Below are positions 59,304-64,000 of a stretch of 64,000 nt of DNA, in pieces. Source of the stretch: Oerskovia douganii (GTDB lineage: Bacteria > Actinomycetota > Actinomycetes > Actinomycetales > Cellulomonadaceae); the NCBI RefSeq assembly GCF_015142735.1, contig NZ_JACSPN010000010.1:1-64000 (forward strand). The letters are read 5' to 3'. Under the pieces are notes generated by a model. It did no database searches and was not told the origin of the DNA. It saw nothing but the letters and a program-made list of their open reading frames with translations. The first letter of the stretch is position 1; the number at the start of each line of letters is the position of its first letter. A program made the translations under genes and the position numbers.

Positions 59304-59675
59304 ATGGCCGAGCGCGTCGTGGACCGTGAGGCAGCCTCCGCTGCCGCCTGCCCCCCGTCCGTCGTGTGCCGCCAGTTCGGCCCCGGGCACCTCCTGCACG
59401 CCCTCCACGGCCGCATGCTCCGCAACCGGCCCTGGGGCTGGCGCGACGGGGTCGTGCTCGCGGTGCGGCCGGTCGACGCCGGTGCCGAGGTCGTCGTGGA
59501 GTACACGACCGGCGAGGGGGCGTGCCGGGTGTGGCACCACACCGCGCTCGACCTCGCTGCCGGGCAGGGCGTGCGCGTGCACGAGCAGTACCACGCGCTC
59601 GAGGTCGGCGACAGCACGCTCAACGTCCGGCTGCTCGGCGGGGTGGGCCACGTGCCGGAGCCCTCCCCGCGCTGA
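59304..59675 (+). CDS. Uncharacterised small protein
   Basis: A 123-residue protein that I do not recognise. It is soluble, mostly predicted beta strands (GVVLAVRPVDAGAEVVVEYTT; NVRLLGGVGHV) with a basic helix HLLHALHGRMLRNRPWGWRDG. GAAGGAG sits before ATG 59304. A copy of the GCCGTCGGGC motif (59276-59285) lies between it and the cold-shock terminator. It may form a transcription unit with the next gene 131 bases on. Confidence 0.6.
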   Translation: MAERVVDREAASAAACPPSVVCRQFGPGHLLHALHGRMLRNRPWGWRDGVVLAVRPVDAGAEVVVEYTTGEGACRVWHHTALDLAAGQGVRVHEQYHALEVGDSTLNVRLLGGVGHVPEPSPR

Positions 59676-59806
59676 GTGCGTGGTCCCGCCCTGGCTCGCC
59701 GGGCGGGTCGCGGCCGGATCGCGCCCTCGACGGAACGCACGGGCCGGGCACCGCGTTGAACCCGTGTGGGCGCCCGCCCGCGCCGGTTCGACCAAAGGAC
59801 ACGCTC

Positions 59807-60517
59807 ATGGGATTCCTCGACCGCCTCCTCGGCCGCGCCCCGCAGGACGACGGGATGCCGCGCCGCCACGCGACCTACGACGGCCACGAGTCCCCCGCGT
59901 ACGGCACCCCACCCCCCGCACCCACCGGGCCTGCGCGCAGCGAGGACGACGTCGCGATCGACCGCTACCGGTACCTGCTGCGCACCGCTCCCCCGGAGGC
60001 CGTCGAGCAGGCGCACGCCGAGGCGTTCGAGCGGCTGACCCCCGAGCAGCGCCGGCGCGTCCTGACCGACCTCGGCCAGCAGGTGCCGCCCGCGGAGCGT
60101 GCGACCTCCGACGACCCGCAGTCGCTCGCCCGCATGGCGACCCGCGCCGAGATGCGCAACCCCGGGACCCTCGAGCGGTCGTTCGGGGGGCGGCAGGTCG
60201 CGCCGGGCATGGGCTCGATGATCGGCTCGAGCATGCTCGGCACCATCGCGGGCGTCGTGATCGGCTCGGCGGTCGCGAACATGATGTTCGGGCCGATGTT
60301 CGGCGACCCGACGGCGGACTTCGCGGGCGACGGCGGCACCTCTGGCGCCGGCGACCCGGGCGCGACCGAGGGTGACCCCGGGGCGACCGAGGCCGGGGCC
60401 GGGGCCGAGACGGCGGGCGGCGAGCCCGGCTTCACCGAGGCTGGAGGCGCGGGCGACCTGGGTGGGGGCTTCGGGGACTTCGGCGGCGGCGACTTCGGCG
60501 GCTTCGGAGACTTCTGA
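59807..60517 (+). CDS. Uncharacterised protein with hydrophobic core and Gly/Asp/Phe-rich tail
   Basis: A 236-residue protein. Order: short basic start (MGFLDRLLGRAP), a helical Glu/Arg-rich region (~45-115; AFERLTPEQRRRVLTDLGQQVPP), a Gly/Met-rich hydrophobic stretch (~134-165; SSMLGTIAGVVIGSAVANMMFG), and a low-complexity tail of Gly, Ala, Glu and Asp ending in GFGDFGGGDFGGFGDF. The regular Asp-Phe spacing could serve for binding or phase separation. Family unknown. Confidence 0.65.
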   Translation: MGFLDRLLGRAPQDDGMPRRHATYDGHESPAYGTPPPAPTGPARSEDDVAIDRYRYLLRTAPPEAVEQAHAEAFERLTPEQRRRVLTDLGQQVPPAERATSDDPQSLARMATRAEMRNPGTLERSFGGRQVAPGMGSMIGSSMLGTIAGVVIGSAVANMMFGPMFGDPTADFAGDGGTSGAGDPGATEGDPGATEAGAGAETAGGEPGFTEAGGAGDLGGGFGDFGGGDFGGFGDF

Positions 60518-60649
60518 GGCCCTGGCTCGCCCGGTCCTCGCCGGGGGGTGCCGACGGTCCACCGGACCGACGCGTTGCCCTGCCGCGCGCCACGGTCGAC
60601 ACTGGTGCCCTGCCGCGCGCCGCTCGTGACCGCGACCTCGGAGGATCCG

Positions 60650-61639
60650 ATGAACGACCCGTCCAGCCGCCTCGCGCCGAGCGGCACCACCGCCGTCCCT
60701 CGGTCGGTCGCCCGTTGGGCGACCCACTCGCCGTACTCCTCACCCGGGGAGCATGCCCGGCTCCTGCGGGCGGTGCCCACCGACCCGGACGCCCTGGGGC
60801 AGGTGGCACGCAACGTGATCGCGCACTATCGCGCGGAGGCCGCCGTGATGCCGGCCGAGCGTGCCACGGACGTCGACAGCCGGTGGCTCGCGACGATCCT
60901 CGACCTCGACCACTCCCGGCACGGGACCCCTCTCGCCGTGCCTCGTGCAATCTGCGACCGGGTGGGAGGCTGCTGCCGGGACCACGCGCTGCTCGCGGTC
61001 GGGGTGCTGCGCGAGCACGGCATCCCGGCCAGGACCCGTGTGGGGTTCGCGGCGTACTTCACGCCCGGCTTCCACCACGACCACGTCGTCGTCGAGCACT
61101 GGGCAGACGGCCGCTGGGTGCGCTGGGACCCCGAGCTCACCGCTGGTGACCCGGCCTTCTCGTTCGACCCGCTCGACCTCCCGCTCGAGAAGGGGGTGAC
61201 CGGCGAGGACCTGACACTGCCCTTCGTGCCCGCGGCCACCGCGTGGCTCGCGCTCCGTGCGGGGCTGGCGGACGCGGACCTGTTCGGGCTCGACCCCGGG
61301 CTGCCGGTCCGCGGCGACTGGTTCGTCCACGACTACGTCCTGTTCGAGCTGGCCCACCGTCAGGGGGACGAGCTGCTGCTGTGGGACACGTGGGGGGCGA
61401 TGAGCACGGACGACACGCTCGAGGGCGCCGACCTCACGCTGGTCGACGAGATCGCGGCCCTGCTCGCCCGTGCCGACCAGGGCGACCGGGAGGCGGAGGA
61501 CGAGCTCACCGCGCGCTATGCCGCCGACGACCGCCTGCATCCGGGGCCTCGGGTGCGCACCCTCTCCCTCACGGGACCCAGCAGGTGGACCGACCTCGCC
61601 AGCCGGCCCCTCGAGACCGATCGCCTGAGTGCGGAGTAG
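60650..61639 (+). CDS. Transglutaminase-like domain protein
   Basis: A 329-residue protein with a transglutaminase/papain-like triad: Cys109 in GGCCRDHALLAVGVLREHGIPAR, a His in the FHHDHVVVEHW region and Asp in VRWDPEL. The N-terminus and C-terminal ~120 residues are family-specific. No signal peptide, so it is cytoplasmic; such proteins may be peptidases or amidases. GGAGG precedes ATG 60650. Its last codons form one arm of a hairpin shared with the convergent helicase gene. Confidence 0.75.
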   Translation: MNDPSSRLAPSGTTAVPRSVARWATHSPYSSPGEHARLLRAVPTDPDALGQVARNVIAHYRAEAAVMPAERATDVDSRWLATILDLDHSRHGTPLAVPRAICDRVGGCCRDHALLAVGVLREHGIPARTRVGFAAYFTPGFHHDHVVVEHWADGRWVRWDPELTAGDPAFSFDPLDLPLEKGVTGEDLTLPFVPAATAWLALRAGLADADLFGLDPGLPVRGDWFVHDYVLFELAHRQGDELLLWDTWGAMSTDDTLEGADLTLVDEIAALLARADQGDREAEDELTARYAADDRLHPGPRVRTLSLTGPSRWTDLASRPLETDRLSAE

Positions 61640-61683
61640 TTGTCGCCAGACGGCCGATGTGACGACAGCTGCTCCGCACTCAG
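61625..61683. terminator. 21-bp hairpin between convergent genes, including a stop codon
   Basis: Arms 61625-61645 and 61663-61683 pair along 21 positions with two G-T wobbles; the outer 12 pairs (CTGAGTGCGGAG with CTCCGCACTCAG) are perfect. The left arm contains the end of the transglutaminase-like gene and its TAG. The helicase gene stops nine bases beyond. Bidirectional terminator. Confidence 0.7.
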
Positions 61684-61691
61684 CGGTGCGA

Positions 61692-64000
61692 TCAGCGGAG
61701 CGGCGAACGAGTCCCCGCGCCGCACAGCCCGATGAACGCGCCCAGCTCGGCGAGCTCCGCGGGGTGGTTCGGCAGGTAGTCGGTGAGCCGGGGCGAGCGG
61801 ACCACGACGGCACACCACTGACCGCGCGAGACCGCGACGTTGACGCGGTTGCGCGAGAGCAGGAACTCCATGCCGCGCGGCACGTCCTCGCGCGCCGAGG
61901 CCGTCATGGAGACGATCGCGACGGGCGCCTCCTTGCCCTGGAACTTGTCGACCGTGCCCACGCGCACGTCGCCGAGCCCCGCGGCCTGGAGCGCGTGCCG
62001 CACGGTCCACACCTGCGCGTTGTAGGGGGCCACGACCACGAAGTCCTCCGGGCCGAGCGGCCGGGACCCCCCGGCCGCCGGTCCGTGCGGGTACCACGCC
62101 GTCCCGAGCAGCGCCTTGACCTGGCGCACGATCTCCTGCGCCTCCTCGACCGAGGAGACCGCGTTGCCCGCGTGCTCGACCTCGACGACGTGCACGCCGG
62201 GTTCGACCCCCACGAGCAGCCGCTCCCCGGCCGCGGCCTCCGCGTGCAGCAGGCCCTCGTACGCGAGGTCCGACACGGCGTCGCACAGCGCAGGATGCAT
62301 GCGCCACGAGCGGGCCAGGAAGTACCCGAACTCGGGCGGCAGCACGTCGTGCCCGCCGCCCGCGCGGGTCAGCCACCCGAGCGCCGACTGGTCCACGGGC
62401 TCGGGGTGCTGGCCCTGCGAGACCTGCGGGAGCTGCTGCGGGTCGCCCAGCAGAAGGAGCCGCTGCGCGGCGCGCGAGACGGCGATCGTGTTGGCGAGCG
62501 AGAACTGACCGGCCTCGTCGATCACGAGCAGGTCGAGCTCGCCGTCCCCGAAGCGCTCGGCGTGCGCGAGGTCCCAGGCCGTCCCGCCGACGACGCAAGG
62601 CCCCTCGGCGACGAAGGCCGCGGTCTGCGCGGAGTCCACGAGCCGCCAGGGGACGAGCCGTGAGCCGTCGGGCAGGGCCGCGGCCGCGACGTCGTCGGGC
62701 AGGCCTGCGCCCGCCTCGCGGCCGACGGCCGACACGTCCCGCCCCTTGGGGCCCGACGCCTTCTTGCCCACGCGGTCCGCGGGCACGCCGCCCTTGGCGA
62801 TGACACCCGCGAGGACGTTCTCCACGACGTCGTGCGACTGCGCGACGACGCCCACGCGCCACCCCTCCGCGACGAGCCGCCCGACGACCTTCGAGGCGAG
62901 GTGCGTCTTGCCCGTGCCCGGGGGGCCCTGGACGCCCAGGTAGGAGCCGTCGAGGTCACGCACGGCGTCGGTCACGGCGTCGATGTAGCGCTCGGGGCCG
63001 TCGCCCAGCGTCGGGAGCGGGGCGCCGGACACCGTGCGCGGCGGGCGCCGGCGCAGCAGGTCGAGCGCGGGGTGGTCCGGGAGCACCAGGGGCGACCGCG
63101 ACCCGGCGGGGTTGAGGGCCTGCACGGTGGCCGCGAGCGCCCGGACCGACGCCTCCTGCTGGGGAGTGGGCAGCACCTGCCCCACCGTGAGCGCCATGGG
63201 CAGCGCGTCGTGCGGTGCGACGCCCTTGGGCACGGGCATCCGCACGTCGAGCACGTCGACCTCACGGCCGGTGCCGAGGCGTCCGCGCTCGACGCCGTGG
63301 ACCCGCACGCTCCCGGTGGACCAGCGGACGGCTCCGTGCGCGGGCTCGATCCCGTCGGGTGCCGGTCCCTCGAAGAGGGCCGTGGCGCCGTCGTACCCGG
63401 CCTTGAGCTCCGAGCCGTCGGGCAGCTCGCCGTACAGGCGCAGGCGGCGTGACGGGTTGCTGCGCGGTGTGGCCCTCGCCCAGTCCTCGATCACCTCGGC
63501 GCGCTCCACGAGGAAGTACGCGCGCGGGGTCTGCCACTGGTCGACGGGGTCCTTGAGCCGCGCGAAGTACTCCTGCCAGAACGGCTTGGCCTCGCGCCAG
63601 TAGTACCCGACGCCGGCGCCGAGCAGGGCGACGGCCTCCTCGTCGTCGGTCCGCCCCTCGCCCGAGCGGCCGTCGACGCCACCCGCGAGAGCCCGTACGT
63701 CGAGCTCGACCTGCTCGGCCTCCGCGCGCTTGGCGCGACGGGCGACCTCCGCGTCGGAGAGCTCGAGGGCGGGAGGCAGGTCGTCCTCCCAGCCCGTGCC
63801 CGCCGGGGGAGCCGGGGAGCCGGTCACGTCGCTCGTCGCGGGGGCCGAGCGTCCCGCGAGCCCCAGCAGGAACTCGTGCAGGCGCAGCGTCGAGAGGCAG
63901 TCGTACTCGTTGTAGTCCGCGATGCCGCGCAGCAGGTGCTCGGCCTCCTCGGTGCGTCCCGCGTCGCGCGCCGCGCAGTACGTCGCGTACGCCACGACGG
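61692..64000 (-). CDS. TM0106-type RecB-like nuclease/DNA2-like SF1 helicase, 5' part beyond window
   Basis: At least 769 residues, open to the right edge. The first residues visible (IADYNEYDCLSTLRLHEFLL) are the C-terminal end of a TM0106-type RecB-family nuclease, so the nuclease core lies outside. An SF1B helicase follows: GPPGTGKTH (Walker A, ~62905-62930), LLVIDEAGQFSLANT (motif II), LLLGDPQQLPQV (III), RMHPALCD, DKFQGKEAPVAIVSM (V) and NVAVSRGQWCAVVV (VI). Probably couples unwinding and cleavage of DNA or R-loops in repair; whole-gene status cannot be judged here. Confidence 0.85.
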   Translation of the reverse strand, partial: VVAYATYCAARDAGRTEEAEHLLRGIADYNEYDCLSTLRLHEFLLGLAGRSAPATSDVTGSPAPPAGTGWEDDLPPALELSDAEVARRAKRAEAEQVELDVRALAGGVDGRSGEGRTDDEEAVALLGAGVGYYWREAKPFWQEYFARLKDPVDQWQTPRAYFLVERAEVIEDWARATPRSNPSRRLRLYGELPDGSELKAGYDGATALFEGPAPDGIEPAHGAVRWSTGSVRVHGVERGRLGTGREVDVLDVRMPVPKGVAPHDALPMALTVGQVLPTPQQEASVRALAATVQALNPAGSRSPLVLPDHPALDLLRRRPPRTVSGAPLPTLGDGPERYIDAVTDAVRDLDGSYLGVQGPPGTGKTHLASKVVGRLVAEGWRVGVVAQSHDVVENVLAGVIAKGGVPADRVGKKASGPKGRDVSAVGREAGAGLPDDVAAAALPDGSRLVPWRLVDSAQTAAFVAEGPCVVGGTAWDLAHAERFGDGELDLLVIDEAGQFSLANTIAVSRAAQRLLLLGDPQQLPQVSQGQHPEPVDQSALGWLTRAGGGHDVLPPEFGYFLARSWRMHPALCDAVSDLAYEGLLHAEAAAGERLLVGVEPGVHVVEVEHAGNAVSSVEEAQEIVRQVKALLGTAWYPHGPAAGGSRPLGPEDFVVVAPYNAQVWTVRHALQAAGLGDVRVGTVDKFQGKEAPVAIVSMTASAREDVPRGMEFLLSRNRVNVAVSRGQWCAVVVRSPRLTDYLPNHPAELAELGAFIGLCGAGTRSPLR

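Overview
The window is a very G+C-rich stretch of an actinobacterial chromosome. The dense operons with ATGA/GTGA start-stop overlaps, MalFG-type sugar importers lacking a local ATPase, LacI regulators, GH2/GH3/GH43/GH113 enzymes, an Ehu ectoine importer, an IdeR/DtxR-type iron box and an 11-nt direct-repeat PHO box all fit a polysaccharide-degrading soil or plant-litter actinomycete (Cellulomonadaceae/Promicromonosporaceae-like). This placement is an inference. No rRNA, tRNA, CRISPR array or complete insertion sequence was seen.

Layout. 1-9934 (minus strand): a beta-mannoside operon made of LacI regulator, lipoprotein binding protein, strong hairpin, two permeases, GH2 beta-mannosidase, mannose isomerase-like AGE enzyme, and a sugar kinase fused in frame to a GH113-type hydrolase that runs off the left edge. 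Read together it imports manno-oligosaccharides, releases mannose, isomerises it to fructose and phosphorylates it. 10138-15706: housekeeping and small regulatory genes (DUF4126-like, NmrA-like, MarR+SDR, VanZ, YchJ, threonine aldolase). 15736-21249: a giant surface protein with a choice-of-anchor A head, 13 tandem DUF5979-type repeats and an LAVTG sorting signal; two repeats carry a perfect 409-bp DNA duplication. 21519-23804: PiT phosphate transporter with small partner and PHO box, then a VOC protein. 23917-26855: an NrtR-like Nudix regulator divergent from an SPFH protein and a divergent NAD-kinase-like protein.

27600-36312: a second glycan locus (GH43, GH3, CUT1 importer, LacI regulator, CGAAAGTTTCG operator), probably for xylo-oligosaccharides. 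36347-40705: ehuBCDA-type ectoine/hydroxyectoine importer with a divergent GntR/FCD regulator. 40854-42770: a small membrane protein and a multispanning glycosyltransferase-like protein. 42886-46864: iron-box-controlled siderophore ABC importer. 46887-48254: NagZ-like GH3 lipoprotein, terminator and a cluster of DnaA-box-like sequences. 48264-53857: livKHMGF branched-chain amino-acid importer. 54119-57135: an AAA+ ATPase with TPR head, translationally coupled to a TPR-plus-membrane protein. 57326-61639: aldo/keto reductase, cold-shock protein, two uncharacterised proteins and a transglutaminase-like protein. 61692-64000: a TM0106-type nuclease/DNA2-like helicase cut by the right edge.

Recurring structure: three importer operons have a strong hairpin between the binding-protein gene and the first permease; several convergent gene pairs hide their stop codons in shared hairpins; and two palindromic repeat families are scattered through intergenic DNA and protein linkers. 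One of them sits at the start of the GH43 gene.
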